From Rhodoferax ferrireducens (lineage in GTDB: Bacteria > Pseudomonadota > Gammaproteobacteria > Burkholderiales > Burkholderiaceae_C), in the NCBI RefSeq assembly GCF_003347515.1, contig NZ_QEII01000298.1, positions 62,001-126,000 of the forward strand: a DNA stretch of 64,000 bases, read 5' to 3'. The stretch's first letter is position 1, and each line of letters begins with the position of its first letter. The notes under the pieces are model-generated. The model ran no database searches, was not told the origin of the DNA, and was given only the letters and a program-made list of their open reading frames with translations. This document shows positions 35,067 to 44,254 of the stretch, one piece after another. The position numbers and the translations under genes are program-made.

Positions 35067-35525
35067 ATGAATACCTTGAAACGAAAAAAAGTACTGGCAG
35101 TGGCCTCGGGTGGCGGGCACTGGGTGCAGCTGCTGCGCCTGCGCCCCGCCTATTTGCACCACGACGTCACCTTCATGACCACCAACGCGGCTTACGCCAA
35201 GGACGTGGATTCAGCGCTGGTCACCGTCACGGACGCCAATATCTGGGACAAACTGGGCTTGCTGCGCATGTTTTTTGAGGTGTTCATGCACCTGCTGCGC
35301 ATCCGGCCCGACATCGTGATCACCACCGGCGCCGCGCCCGGTTTTGCCGCCATCGTGCTGTCGCGCCTGTTTGGCGCCAGGACGATCTGGGTCGACAGCA
35401 TCGCCAACTCCGAAGAACTCTCCAACTCGGGCAAACAAGCCGGGCGTTTTGCCCATGTCTGGCTGACGCAGTGGGAGCATCTGGCCAAGCCGCAAGGCCC
35501 GCAATTCTGGGGGGCGGTTTTATGA
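35067..35525 (+). CDS. Alg14-like glycosyltransferase subunit (PssD/EpsF type)
   Basis: A 152-residue protein equivalent to the N-terminal half of a GT28-type enzyme. ASGGGHWVQLLRLRP is the Alg14/PssD glycine-rich motif, and IVITTGAAPGFAAIVLSRLFG is the membrane-contact helix region. Alg14-type proteins are acceptor-binding, membrane-associated subunits that work with a separate catalytic partner, here the next gene, whose ATG overlaps this stop. Confidence 0.88.
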   Translation: MNTLKRKKVLAVASGGGHWVQLLRLRPAYLHHDVTFMTTNAAYAKDVDSALVTVTDANIWDKLGLLRMFFEVFMHLLRIRPDIVITTGAAPGFAAIVLSRLFGARTIWVDSIANSEELSNSGKQAGRFAHVWLTQWEHLAKPQGPQFWGAVL

Positions 35526-36001
35526 TTTTCGTCACCGTAGGCACGCAGCTCGCCTTTGACCGGCTGATTGAAGCGGTTGATGTCTGGGCCGGCAAGCATC
35601 CCGGCGAAACCGTTTTTGCGCAAATTGGTCCTGGCCACTACAAGCCCAAAAACTGCACTTTTGCCGATTTCGTGCCGCCCGACAAAGCCAATGAGCTGAT
35701 CCGCACGGCCGACCTGATCATCTCGCACGCCGGCATGGGCTCGATCCTGACCGCGCTCAAATACCAGAAGCCGATTCTGGTCCTGCCGCGCAAAGCCTCG
35801 CTGGGCGAGCACCGCAATGAGCATCAACTCGCCACCGCCAAATGGCTGGGCCAGAAGTCGGGCATTTTCGTGGCCGAGGAAGCGGGCGACATCGCCACCA
35901 TTCTGGGCATCCGGAGCCAGCTCAAGTCAGGCGACAGCATCAGTGAATACGGGCAACCGGCCTTCACGGACCGCCTGAAAAACTGCATCGATCTCGCTTG
36001 A
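35522..36001 (+). CDS. Alg13-like glycosyltransferase catalytic subunit (PssE type)
   Basis: A 159-residue protein equivalent to the C-terminal, donor-binding half of GT28. IFVTVGTQLAFDRLIEAVD is the family start and LIISHAGMGSILTALKYQKP with LPRKASLGEHRNEHQ is the nucleotide-sugar-binding region. In rhizobial PssD/PssE the pair adds glucuronic acid; with ugd encoded immediately downstream, a glucuronosyl donor is plausible here. The ATG at 35522 gives a 4-base overlap with the partner gene. Confidence 0.88.
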   Translation: MIFVTVGTQLAFDRLIEAVDVWAGKHPGETVFAQIGPGHYKPKNCTFADFVPPDKANELIRTADLIISHAGMGSILTALKYQKPILVLPRKASLGEHRNEHQLATAKWLGQKSGIFVAEEAGDIATILGIRSQLKSGDSISEYGQPAFTDRLKNCIDLA

Positions 36002-36037
36002 GCCCGCCGGGCAAGTCCATCAGGCGCGCGCACATTA

Positions 36038-36085
36038 CTATTTAAACAATAGCTATATGCGCTTGATGGACAAGGGCCAGAGGCC
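36038..36085 (+). repeat. Dispersed Comamonadaceae-type repeat, copy 3
   Basis: A 48-bp copy between the Alg13-like gene and ugd: CTATTTAAACAATAGC, a 20-nt spacer with GCGC at positions 6-9, then GGGCCAGAGGCC. The ugd ATG is 40 bases further on. Confidence 0.8.
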
Positions 36086-36124
36086 TATTTCTTATAAATT
36101 TTGGGTATTAAGGGGTAAATCTTC

Positions 36125-37447
36125 ATGAAAATTACTGTAATTGGCACGGGGTATGTGGGCCTGGTGTCGGGCACCTGCCTGGCCGAAGTGGGCAACGATG
36201 TTTTGTGTCTGGACGTGGACCCGGCCAAGATCAAGACGCTGGAAGAAGGCGGCATCCCGATTTTTGAGCCCGGCCTGCAGGAGATGGTGCGCCGCAACGT
36301 GGCGGCCGGGCGCCTGCACTTCAGCACCGACCTGGAGCGCGCCGCGCACTTTGGCACCATCATGTTCATCGCCGTGGGCACGCCGCCCGGTGAAGACGGC
36401 TCGGCCGACATGAAATACGTGACCGCGGCGGCACGCAACATCGGCAAATACATGACCGACTACAAGGTCATCGTGGACAAGAGCACGGTGCCGGTGGGCA
36501 CGGCCGATATCGTCAAGGCGGCGGTGGCCGAGGAGCTTAAAAAACGCGGCGTGGACACGCCCTACAGCGTGGTCTCCAACCCCGAGTTCCTGAAAGAAGG
36601 CGCGGCGGTGGAGGACTTCATGCGACCCGACCGCATCATTGTGGGCTGCGACGACGAGCAGGCCGTGCTCTACATGCGGGCGCTGTACGCGCCGTTTCAG
36701 CGCAACCACGACCGCTTGATCGTGATGGACATCCGCAGCGCCGAACTCACCAAATACGCCGCCAACGCCATGCTGGCCACGCGCATCAGCTTCATGAACG
36801 AGCTGGCCAACCTGGCCGAAAAGCTGGGCGCCGACATCGAGAGCGTGCGCAAAGGCATTGGCAGCGACCCGCGCATCGGCTACGACTTTTTGTACTCGGG
36901 CGCCGGTTATGGCGGCTCGTGTTTTCCCAAGGACGTGAAGGCGCTGATCAAGACCGCAGCGATGGACGCCGGCATGGAACTGCAGGTGCTGACCGCCGTG
37001 GAAGCCGCCAACGACGCGCAAAAACATGTGCTGGGCACCAAGATCAAGGCACGTTTTGGCGAGGACCTGGCCGGCAAGCACTTTGCGCTGTGGGGATTGG
37101 CCTTCAAGGCCAACACCGACGACATGCGCGAGGCCACCAGCCGCGAGGTGATCAAGGACTTGCTGGCCGCTGGCGCCACCGTCACCGCCTTCGACCCGGA
37201 AGCCATGCCCGAGGCCAAACACTGCTTTCCGGACCTAAAGGGCCTGAGCTACGCCAAGAACCAGACCGCCGCGCTGCAAGACGCCGATGCGCTGGTGATC
37301 GTGACCGAGTGGAAAGAGTTCCGCAGCCCCGACTTCGCCACCCTCAAAGCCAAACTCAAGACGCCGGTGATCTTCGATGGCCGCAATATGTACGACCCCA
37401 AGCTGGTGCGCGGTCTGGGCTTCGAGTACCTGGCGATCGGACGCTGA
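36125..37447 (+). CDS. ugd: UDP-glucose 6-dehydrogenase
   Basis: A 440-residue NAD-dependent enzyme that oxidises UDP-glucose to UDP-glucuronate. It begins with the Rossmann motif [19 protein letters not shown]. The catalytic cysteine is in [13 protein letters not shown] near residue 265. [10 protein letters not shown] and [19 protein letters not shown] are conserved. AAGGGG upstream is a suitable ribosome-binding site. It supplies the uronic acid implied by the lyase-like enzyme and the Alg13/14-type pair. Confidence 0.96.
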   Translation: MKITVIGTGYVGLVSGTCLAEVGNDVLCLDVDPAKIKTLEEGGIPIFEPGLQEMVRRNVAAGRLHFSTDLERAAHFGTIMFIAVGTPPGEDGSADMKYVTAAARNIGKYMTDYKVIVDKSTVPVGTADIVKAAVAEELKKRGVDTPYSVVSNPEFLKEGAAVEDFMRPDRIIVGCDDEQAVLYMRALYAPFQRNHDRLIVMDIRSAELTKYAANAMLATRISFMNELANLAEKLGADIESVRKGIGSDPRIGYDFLYSGAGYGGSCFPKDVKALIKTAAMDAGMELQVLTAVEAANDAQKHVLGTKIKARFGEDLAGKHFALWGLAFKANTDDMREATSREVIKDLLAAGATVTAFDPEAMPEAKHCFPDLKGLSYAKNQTAALQDADALVIVTEWKEFRSPDFATLKAKLKTPVIFDGRNMYDPKLVRGLGFEYLAIGR

Positions 37448-37454
37448 CATTCAC

Positions 37455-39461
37455 ATGACGCAACACGCCAAAACTGCACCCGGCTTTCGCAACGACATCA
37501 ACGGCCTGCGCGCCTGGGCCGTCGTGGCCGTCATCCTCTACCACTTTGGTGTCCCGGGCATCAGCGGTGGTTTTATCGGGGTCGACGTGTTTTTCGTGAT
37601 CTCCGGCTTGTTGATGACCGGCATCGTGGTCGGTGGTCTGGAGCGCGAAGGCCGGTTTTCGGTCTGGGCGTTTTACATGGCCCGGGCGCGCCGCATTCTG
37701 CCGGCCTTGATGGTGCTGTGTGCCGTGCTGATGACGCTCGGCTGGTGGCTGCTGCTGCCGCTGGACTACAAGATGCTGGGCAAACATGCGCTGGCCGCCC
37801 TCAGCTTTCTCTCCAACATCCTGTTCCAGCGCGAGGCCGGCTATTTCGACGCGGCATCGCACGAAAAATGGCTGCTGCACACCTGGTCACTGGCAGTGGA
37901 GTGGCAGTTTTACATGCTGCTGCCCCTGGTCTTGCTCGGAGTGTGGAAGTGGCGCCCGGGCCGCCGGCCCCTGGTGGTCGTGATGACGCTCGCCCTGCTC
38001 GGCTCGCTGGCTCTGTCGATCGTCTTGACGCCGCGCCTGCCCACGCCGGCCTTTTACCTGCTGCCCACCCGGGCCTGGGAAATGCTGGCCGGCGGTCTGG
38101 TGTACCTGCTGGCGCACCGCCTGGTGTTGACGCCGCGCCAGCGTATGGCCCTGGAGTTTTGCGGCTTTGGCCTGGTGATCGCGGCCCTGGTGGCCTTCGA
38201 CGCCAGCTCCGCCTGGCCGGGCTGGCGGGCGCTCGTGCCCGTGCTGGGCGCGGTGCTGGTGCTGCTGGCGGCGCGCTCCAACACTTTTTGGACCGGCCAC
38301 CGCGTAGCCCAATGGCTGGGCACACGCTCGTATTCGCTGTATTTGTGGCACTGGCCGGTGGTGGTGGCAACGGTTTATGCCGAGTGGCAGGGCGAACCGC
38401 TGGCGATGGTCGGCGGTCTGCTGCTGACGCTGCTGCTGGGCCATCTGTCTTATATCTGGGTCGAGACACCGGCGCGCCAGCAGCTGGTCAAGCTGCGCCG
38501 CGGCTGGGGCGTGGCCGCTCTGGTCTGTGGGACCGCAGTAGTCGCGGCGCCGGGCGCCCTGGCGCAATGGAAACAGGGCATACCCGGGCGCTTTCCGTCC
38601 AAGCTGGAGCTGATCAGCCAGGAGGCACTGAACCGAAACCCGCGCCACAAGAACTGCCATCCCGCCACCGGCATCGCGTCGCCGTCCTGCATGATGGGCG
38701 GCAATACGCGTCGCGCCATCCTGCTGGGCGACAGCCATGCCAATGCCGTCGTGTCTTCGCTGGCGGCGGCCGCGCCGCTGTCCGACGATGGCGTGATGGA
38801 ATGGTCGTACACCGCATGTCCCACCCTGTTTGGCGTGTTGCCCGCCCCACACAGGATGCTTGCCGCGGAGTCCCAATGTGGCCGCTTTCTCGACTGGGCC
38901 AAGAATGAGTTGCTCACTGTGCCCAAGGAGATTCCGCTGGTGATTGTCAACCGGACCAGCCTGTACGCGATGGGCCATAACATGCCCGGCAGCAAGGATC
39001 TCCACAGGCCGTTGGTGTATTTCACGCAGCCGTCGGATACCGCCAGCCCGGCTTTTCTGGCGGAATTCTCCCAGCGCCTGACCGACTCGGCCTGCCAGCT
39101 GGCCAAACAGCGTCAGGTTTACCTGGTGCGGCCGTTTCCAGAAATGGACGTTGATGTGCCTCACACCGCCCGGACCCTGGTTTTTCGGGGCCAGCGTGAA
39201 GAAGTCTCCATTTCTCTCGCGGAGTATCACCAACGCCACGATGTCGTCTGGGCCGCACAGGACGCCGCACGCGACCAATGCGGGGTGAAAATCCTCGACC
39301 CCCTGCCCTATCTATGCTGGGATGGCCGCTGTCACGGCTCTAAAGACGGGCGACCCTTGTATTTCGATGACAACCATCTGAGCGAGTTCGGCAATCGACT
39401 GCTCGTGCCCATGTTCGCCCCCGTTTTCGAGCCACGTTCGACACCAGCCAGCAACCTATGA
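37455..39461 (+). CDS. Acyltransferase 3 / SGNH fusion (OafA-like O-acetyltransferase)
   Basis: A 668-residue protein: an N-terminal acyltransferase-3 membrane domain (RNDINGLRAWAVVAVILYH; GGFIGVDVFFVISGLL) with about ten helices to residue ~370, then a periplasmic SGNH hydrolase-like domain with AILLGDSHANAV (Ser block) and DDNHLSEFGNRLL (Asp-His block). Full-length OafA-type proteins with this layout O-acetylate O-antigen or exopolysaccharide. The ATG at 37455 is 7 bases past the ugd stop. Confidence 0.9.
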   Translation: MTQHAKTAPGFRNDINGLRAWAVVAVILYHFGVPGISGGFIGVDVFFVISGLLMTGIVVGGLEREGRFSVWAFYMARARRILPALMVLCAVLMTLGWWLLLPLDYKMLGKHALAALSFLSNILFQREAGYFDAASHEKWLLHTWSLAVEWQFYMLLPLVLLGVWKWRPGRRPLVVVMTLALLGSLALSIVLTPRLPTPAFYLLPTRAWEMLAGGLVYLLAHRLVLTPRQRMALEFCGFGLVIAALVAFDASSAWPGWRALVPVLGAVLVLLAARSNTFWTGHRVAQWLGTRSYSLYLWHWPVVVATVYAEWQGEPLAMVGGLLLTLLLGHLSYIWVETPARQQLVKLRRGWGVAALVCGTAVVAAPGALAQWKQGIPGRFPSKLELISQEALNRNPRHKNCHPATGIASPSCMMGGNTRRAILLGDSHANAVVSSLAAAAPLSDDGVMEWSYTACPTLFGVLPAPHRMLAAESQCGRFLDWAKNELLTVPKEIPLVIVNRTSLYAMGHNMPGSKDLHRPLVYFTQPSDTASPAFLAEFSQRLTDSACQLAKQRQVYLVRPFPEMDVDVPHTARTLVFRGQREEVSISLAEYHQRHDVVWAAQDAARDQCGVKILDPLPYLCWDGRCHGSKDGRPLYFDDNHLSEFGNRLLVPMFAPVFEPRSTPASNL

Positions 39462-39487
39462 AAGCGGCTTGCTGGCAGACTCAATAT

Positions 39488-39536
39488 GCTATTAATAAAG
39501 AAGCTACCTGCGCACTATCCACGGGGGCTATAGGCC
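39488..39536 (+). repeat. Dispersed Comamonadaceae-type repeat, copy 4
   Basis: A 49-bp copy: GCTATTAATAAAGAAGC, a 20-nt spacer with GCGC at positions 6-9, then GGGCTATAGGCC. It ends 3 bases before the ATG of the mutarotase gene, so it forms that gene's immediate leader. Confidence 0.8.
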
Positions 39537-39539
39537 TAA

Positions 39540-40430
39540 ATGATCAATAAAAACTTAGCCAGTGATTGCCATGAAACCGCGCCCCGGCTGACGCACCGGG
39601 ACGTGGGCGCGCAGGTCTTGCAGGCCAGCCTTGCCAATACCGCCGGCATTTTTTATCTGAGTCCCTTGTCCGTGGGTCTGCCCGGCGCCGGTTCAGCCCC
39701 GGCGCCCGCGCGCGGTGGCGTGCCGGTGCTGTTCCCGCAGTTTGCGGACGGGCCTATTTCCGGGCCACCCGCGTTAGCGGGCTTGCCGGCCTTGCTGAGG
39801 CGACCCGCATTGCCCAAGCATGGCCTAGTGCGCAGCGCGCACTGGCATCTGTTGGAGGACACAGCCGCGCCGGGGAGACACCGGCTGGGCTACGGCCTGG
39901 ACATTGCAACGGATGACTACCCCGCCTGGCCGCACGCCGTCCGGCTGAGACTGCAGGCGCAGGCCCAAACCGATACGCTGGTATTCAGCCTGCAGGTGAG
40001 CAACACCGGTCGCGAGGCGTTCAGCTGGACCGGCGGCCTGCATCCTTATTTTGCGGTGCCGGATGTGCTGCGCAGCAGTCTCTTCGGCCTGGCCGGGCTG
40101 GCGCTGCAGGACCGCTACGACACGGCGCTGCGCACCCAGCCGTCCGGCGACCTGGGCTGGAACGAACAACCTTTTGAGCGCCTGTTTGATGCTTGCCCCC
40201 CAGTGATACTGGATGCCGGCGCCTATTCACTGCGGCTCAGCGCCACCGGCTTTGACCAATGGATGGTCTGGAACCCGGGCGAAGCCGGCGCGACAGCACT
40301 GGCCGATTTGCCGGCCGGCGACTGGCGCCGATTTGTGTGCGTGGAGCCGGTCTGCGTGGCCAGGCCAATCAAACTGGAACCGGGCGAAACCTTTGAGGGA
40401 ACATTGTGTATTCAGGTCTGCAGGCACTGA
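39540..40430 (+). CDS. D-hexose-6-phosphate mutarotase (aldose 1-epimerase family)
   Basis: A 296-residue YeaD-like protein that interconverts anomers of hexose 6-phosphates. Family blocks are GGVPVLFPQFA, KHGLVRSAHWHLL, SWTGGLHPYFAV and RRFVCVEPVCVARP. The catalytic His (GLHPYF) is visible; the Glu is likely in CVEPV. The first ~20 residues are less conserved, and no good ribosome-binding site precedes the ATG because the repeat abuts it. It could feed sugar phosphates to the nucleotide-sugar pathways. Confidence 0.88.
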   Translation: MINKNLASDCHETAPRLTHRDVGAQVLQASLANTAGIFYLSPLSVGLPGAGSAPAPARGGVPVLFPQFADGPISGPPALAGLPALLRRPALPKHGLVRSAHWHLLEDTAAPGRHRLGYGLDIATDDYPAWPHAVRLRLQAQAQTDTLVFSLQVSNTGREAFSWTGGLHPYFAVPDVLRSSLFGLAGLALQDRYDTALRTQPSGDLGWNEQPFERLFDACPPVILDAGAYSLRLSATGFDQWMVWNPGEAGATALADLPAGDWRRFVCVEPVCVARPIKLEPGETFEGTLCIQVCRH

Positions 40431-40460
40431 TATGGGTTGCCTGGTGATTCTGCATTGACT

Positions 40461-41591
40461 ATGAATAAAAATGTCAATGGTGCTGCACGACAGCCAAGAG
40501 ATCGGCGATTGGATTTCATTCGAGGGGTGGCAATAATTACTATTGCCTTGAATCATCTATCTTGGCTAACCAATGAATTGGGACGGGTGGGTCAATCATT
40601 TCCCACATTGACTGCATTTGGATACTCGTCGTCAGCTGAAATTTTCTTCCTCTTGTCTGGTTATTTAGTTGGTCGGCTTTATGTGCCCTGTGAGCGAGTG
40701 GTGGACATTAGAAATCTGATTAAACGTAGTTTTGATCGGGCCATCAAGCTGTACATATTCAATGTTGTCATTTTTGTTGTGCTCGCCGCATTCTCTGGCG
40801 TCGTGGGCATTAAGCTCCTGACGTTGACTGGCTTCATTTATGTTGGCGATGAGCCGTTTGATGCGATGTGGAAATTCTTGACATTGCAGGGACACCCAGC
40901 ATTGTTGGGGATACTTCAATACTATTTTGTTTTCTTGATTGGCGTTCCACTATTTGCGTTTGTGCTTGTCCGTTCTGTGACGATGGCACTTTTGGCGAGT
41001 GTCTTGCTTTATGCAGCGGTTCAATTTTTTCCTGATCTGAATATCGACGGAGGAACTTTTGGACGGGAAAATGGCTGGGCTTTTAATCCGATGGCATGGC
41101 AGCTTATTTTTTACTTTGGACTTGCTGGTGGTCGTTTTAATATTTTTGATAAGTCAGTTTGGAAAATAGATTATTACAAGTGGGCGGTTGCATTTTCTGC
41201 ACTGATTTTTTTTGGATTAACACTTGTCTATGTCATTCAAAAAATGAATGGCGGAATGATTGAAGCTTATAGTTTAGTTTTGGCCTCAAAGCAGAATTTA
41301 GGCGTATTTCGACTAATGCATGTGACTGCGCTGTTATTTGGGCTGCTTGTACTTCTTGATCGGTTTAACTCAGTATTAACGTGGCGTCCTTCTCGCTGGA
41401 TTGAGACTGTTGGATCTATTTCGTTGTATAGTTTTTTATTAACGATTCTCTTGAATTATGTTGGCGCTCACATTTGGGTCACGAACCCAGGAAAACTGTC
41501 TTATTGGTTGATAGCGGTGGCGACCGTGCTGGGGTTAATTGTATTTTCAGTTAATTTTCAGCGCTGGATGAAATACCGGCCAACAGCCTGA
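40461..41591 (+). CDS. OpgC-like acyltransferase membrane protein
   Basis: A 376-residue membrane protein with about ten helices and the OpgC signature start RRLDFIRGVAIITIALNH, then YSSSAEIFFLLSGYLVGRLY. OpgC succinylates osmoregulated periplasmic glucans, so this may acylate the polymer or a glucan. The gene is strikingly AT-rich beside its neighbours, with many ATT, TTT and AAT codons, which suggests recent transfer. ATG at 40461 lies 30 bases after the mutarotase stop. Confidence 0.85.
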   Translation: MNKNVNGAARQPRDRRLDFIRGVAIITIALNHLSWLTNELGRVGQSFPTLTAFGYSSSAEIFFLLSGYLVGRLYVPCERVVDIRNLIKRSFDRAIKLYIFNVVIFVVLAAFSGVVGIKLLTLTGFIYVGDEPFDAMWKFLTLQGHPALLGILQYYFVFLIGVPLFAFVLVRSVTMALLASVLLYAAVQFFPDLNIDGGTFGRENGWAFNPMAWQLIFYFGLAGGRFNIFDKSVWKIDYYKWAVAFSALIFFGLTLVYVIQKMNGGMIEAYSLVLASKQNLGVFRLMHVTALLFGLLVLLDRFNSVLTWRPSRWIETVGSISLYSFLLTILLNYVGAHIWVTNPGKLSYWLIAVATVLGLIVFSVNFQRWMKYRPTA

Positions 41592-41720
41592 CGACTAATA
41601 ATTCCGACTGCATCGAGGCATAAAAAGCATAAATACCGCGCCTGACATTGGTCATCAACTACCATTCCGGGCATGCCACACGCGCATCAACACACCAGCA
41701 ATCAGGGAACGTAATACACC

Positions 41721-43016
41721 ATGTCAGTTCAGGATCTGTATCTCAAAAAACTCGGCACCGCAGAAGATGCCATCGATCAGGTGAAAAACGGTGACTTCAT
41801 CATCGTCCCGACCGGCGTCGGTGAGCCGCCCACCCTGCTGACCGCACTCTCGGCGCAGCGGCGCCGCTTCCATGATGTCAAGGTCGGGCAGATCCTGGCG
41901 GTGCGCAAGTTTGGCTACATCGACCCGGAAACGGTCGAGCATGTGCGCCATGTGGCGTTTTTCTTCGGCACCGCCACGCGGGTGGGCGGCCAGAGCGGCT
42001 GGATCGATTTCATCCCGAGCTATTTCTCCGAAATGCCCAGCCTGATCGAGCGCGGCCAGATTCCGGCGGACGTGGTGTTTTCAATGGCCTCGCCCATGGA
42101 CCAGCACGGCTATTTCTCGCTCAGTCTGGGCGCCGACTACACCATGGCCGCCGTGGCCAAGGCGCGCGCCGTGGTGCTGGAGGTGAACCCGAATGTGCCG
42201 TTCGCCAATGGCAATTGCCATGTGCATATTTCGCAGGTGACCGCGCTGGTGGAGAGCAGCGAGCCGGTGATGGAAGTGGGCTTGCCGAAAATCGGCCCGG
42301 TGCAGGTCGCGATCGGCAAGTATGTGGCCGACATGATCGAGGACGGCTCGACGCTGCAGATCGGCTACGGCGGCATCCCGGATGCGGTGGTGATGCAGCT
42401 GACGCACAAACACGACCTGGGCATTCATACCGAGATGATTGGCGACGGCATTCTGACGCTGATCGAAAGTGGCGTCGTCACCAACCGGAAAAAAACCTAT
42501 CTGCCGGGCAAGTCGGTGGCGACCTTTGCGCTGGGTTCCAAAAAACTGTACCAGTTCATGGAGCGCAATCCGGCGCTGGAAATACACCCGGTTGACTTCA
42601 CCAACGACCCCTACCTTGCGGCCAGGAATGACAAGCTGATGGCGATCAACGCCACGCTGCAGATCGACCTGCTCGGCCAGTGCGGCTCGGAGAGTCTGGG
42701 CCATGTGCCTTATTCCGGCACTGGTGGCCAGGCCGATTTTGTGCGCGCCGCCAACCGTTCGCGCGGTGGCAAGGCCTTCATCGTGCTACCGTCCACGGCC
42801 CAGAACGACCGGATCACCCGCATCGTGCCGACGCTGGCGCCCGGCACCCACATGAGCACCAGCAAGAACGATATCAATTACGTGGTCACCGAATTCGGGG
42901 TCGCGCAGCTGCGGGGCAAGTCCGCCAAGCAGCGCGCCCAGGAAATGATCACGATTGCCCACCCGGATTTCCGCGCCGAATTGACTGCGGCGGCCAAACA
43001 GATGCACATTCTTTAA
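41721..43016 (+). CDS. Acetyl-CoA hydrolase/transferase family protein (CoA-transferase)
   Basis: A 431-residue class I-like CoA-transferase. GQCGSESLG near residue 318 holds the glutamate that forms the CoA thioester, and GGIPDAVVMQL and YSGTGGQADFVRAA are family blocks. Members include 4-hydroxybutyrate and succinyl CoA-transferases; the substrate cannot be told. GGGAACG is a possible ribosome-binding site. It is metabolically unrelated to its polysaccharide neighbours and has its own 129-bp upstream gap, so it may be an independent insertion. Confidence 0.9.
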   Translation: MSVQDLYLKKLGTAEDAIDQVKNGDFIIVPTGVGEPPTLLTALSAQRRRFHDVKVGQILAVRKFGYIDPETVEHVRHVAFFFGTATRVGGQSGWIDFIPSYFSEMPSLIERGQIPADVVFSMASPMDQHGYFSLSLGADYTMAAVAKARAVVLEVNPNVPFANGNCHVHISQVTALVESSEPVMEVGLPKIGPVQVAIGKYVADMIEDGSTLQIGYGGIPDAVVMQLTHKHDLGIHTEMIGDGILTLIESGVVTNRKKTYLPGKSVATFALGSKKLYQFMERNPALEIHPVDFTNDPYLAARNDKLMAINATLQIDLLGQCGSESLGHVPYSGTGGQADFVRAANRSRGGKAFIVLPSTAQNDRITRIVPTLAPGTHMSTSKNDINYVVTEFGVAQLRGKSAKQRAQEMITIAHPDFRAELTAAAKQMHIL

Positions 43017-43180
43017 GCGCTGATGGGCGCGTTCACCCCATAACCGTGCACTGTTTGTCCAATATCAGCTTGGGCCAGAAGCCATTTTTTAAAATCGATC
43101 GGGCTGCGCCGACAAGCGGTCGCAGGAGATGCATTGGCCATAATTGAGTCCGTTTTTATGTTTTCAGGGACGCAAATCAC

Positions 43181-44254
43181 ATGACTATTCTCGTCACCGG
43201 CGGCGCCGGCTTTATTGGCAGCAACTTTGTGCTCGACTGGCTCAGCGCCTCTGACGAGCCCGTCATCAATCTCGACAAACTCACCTACGCCGGCAACCTG
43301 CAAAACCTGGCCTCGCTCGCCAATGATGCGCGCCATGTGTTTGTGCAGGGCGACTTTGGTGACACGGCGCTGGTCAATGGCCTGTTGGCGCAGTACCAGC
43401 CGCGGGCCGTGCTCAACTTTGCCGCCGAGTCGCATGTGGACCGCTCCATCACTGGGCCGGGCGAATTCATCCAGACCAATATTGTGGGCACCTTCAATCT
43501 GCTGGAGTCGGTACGCGCATACTGGGGCGCGCTGGACGCCGCGCCCAAAACCGCTTTCCGGCTGCTGCACGTGTCCACCGACGAGGTGTACGGCTCACTG
43601 GCCAAGACCGACCCGGCCTTTACCGAGACCCACCGCTACGAGCCCAACAGCCCGTATTCGGCCTCCAAGGCGGCCAGTGACCATCTGGTGCGGGCCTACT
43701 TTCATACCTACGGCCTGCCGGTGCTCACCACCAACTGCTCCAACAACTACGGGCCGTTCCACTTTCCCGAGAAGCTGATCCCGCTGATGATCGTGAACGC
43801 CCAGGCGGGCAAGCCGCTGCCGGTGTATGGCGATGGCCAGCAGATTCGCGACTGGCTGTACGTCAGCGACCATTGCAGTGCCATCCGCCGGGTGTTGCAG
43901 GCCGGCCAGCCGGGCGAAACCTACAACGTGGGCGGCTGGAACGAAAAACCCAACCTCGACATCGTGCACACCGTGTGCGCCCTGCTCGACGAACTCAAGC
44001 CACGGGCCGACGGCAAGCCCTACAAAGAGCAGATCACCTACGTCACCGACCGCCCCGGCCACGACCGGCGTTATGCGATCGACGCGCGCAAGATCGAGCA
44101 GCAACTGGGCTGGAAGCCGGCCGAGACCTTCGAGACCGGCATCCGCAAGACGGTGCAGTGGTACCTGGACCACCCGGACTGGGTGGCCAATGTGCAAAGC
44201 GGTGGCTACCGCGACTGGATCGCCCAGCAATACGGCGCAGGTATTCCGGCATGA
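43181..44254 (+). CDS. rfbB: dTDP-glucose 4,6-dehydratase
   Basis: A 357-residue short-chain dehydrogenase-type enzyme, second step of dTDP-L-rhamnose synthesis. [15 protein letters not shown] is the NAD motif. The catalytic YxxxK is in [15 protein letters not shown], preceded by [11 protein letters not shown] with the Asp-Glu pair. It opens the rfbBDAC operon; its stop overlaps the rfbD ATG. Confidence 0.97.
   Translation: MTILVTGGAGFIGSNFVLDWLSASDEPVINLDKLTYAGNLQNLASLANDARHVFVQGDFGDTALVNGLLAQYQPRAVLNFAAESHVDRSITGPGEFIQTNIVGTFNLLESVRAYWGALDAAPKTAFRLLHVSTDEVYGSLAKTDPAFTETHRYEPNSPYSASKAASDHLVRAYFHTYGLPVLTTNCSNNYGPFHFPEKLIPLMIVNAQAGKPLPVYGDGQQIRDWLYVSDHCSAIRRVLQAGQPGETYNVGGWNEKPNLDIVHTVCALLDELKPRADGKPYKEQITYVTDRPGHDRRYAIDARKIEQQLGWKPAETFETGIRKTVQWYLDHPDWVANVQSGGYRDWIAQQYGAGIPA

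Noticed and set aside
37718..38908. Long alternate-frame ORF of 396 codons over the OafA-like gene
   Set aside because: Gly/Ala/Arg-rich frame shadow typical of GC-rich DNA; the overlapping acyltransferase has clear family motifs. Similar long shadows over ugd (minus strand) and rfbB were rejected for the same reason.
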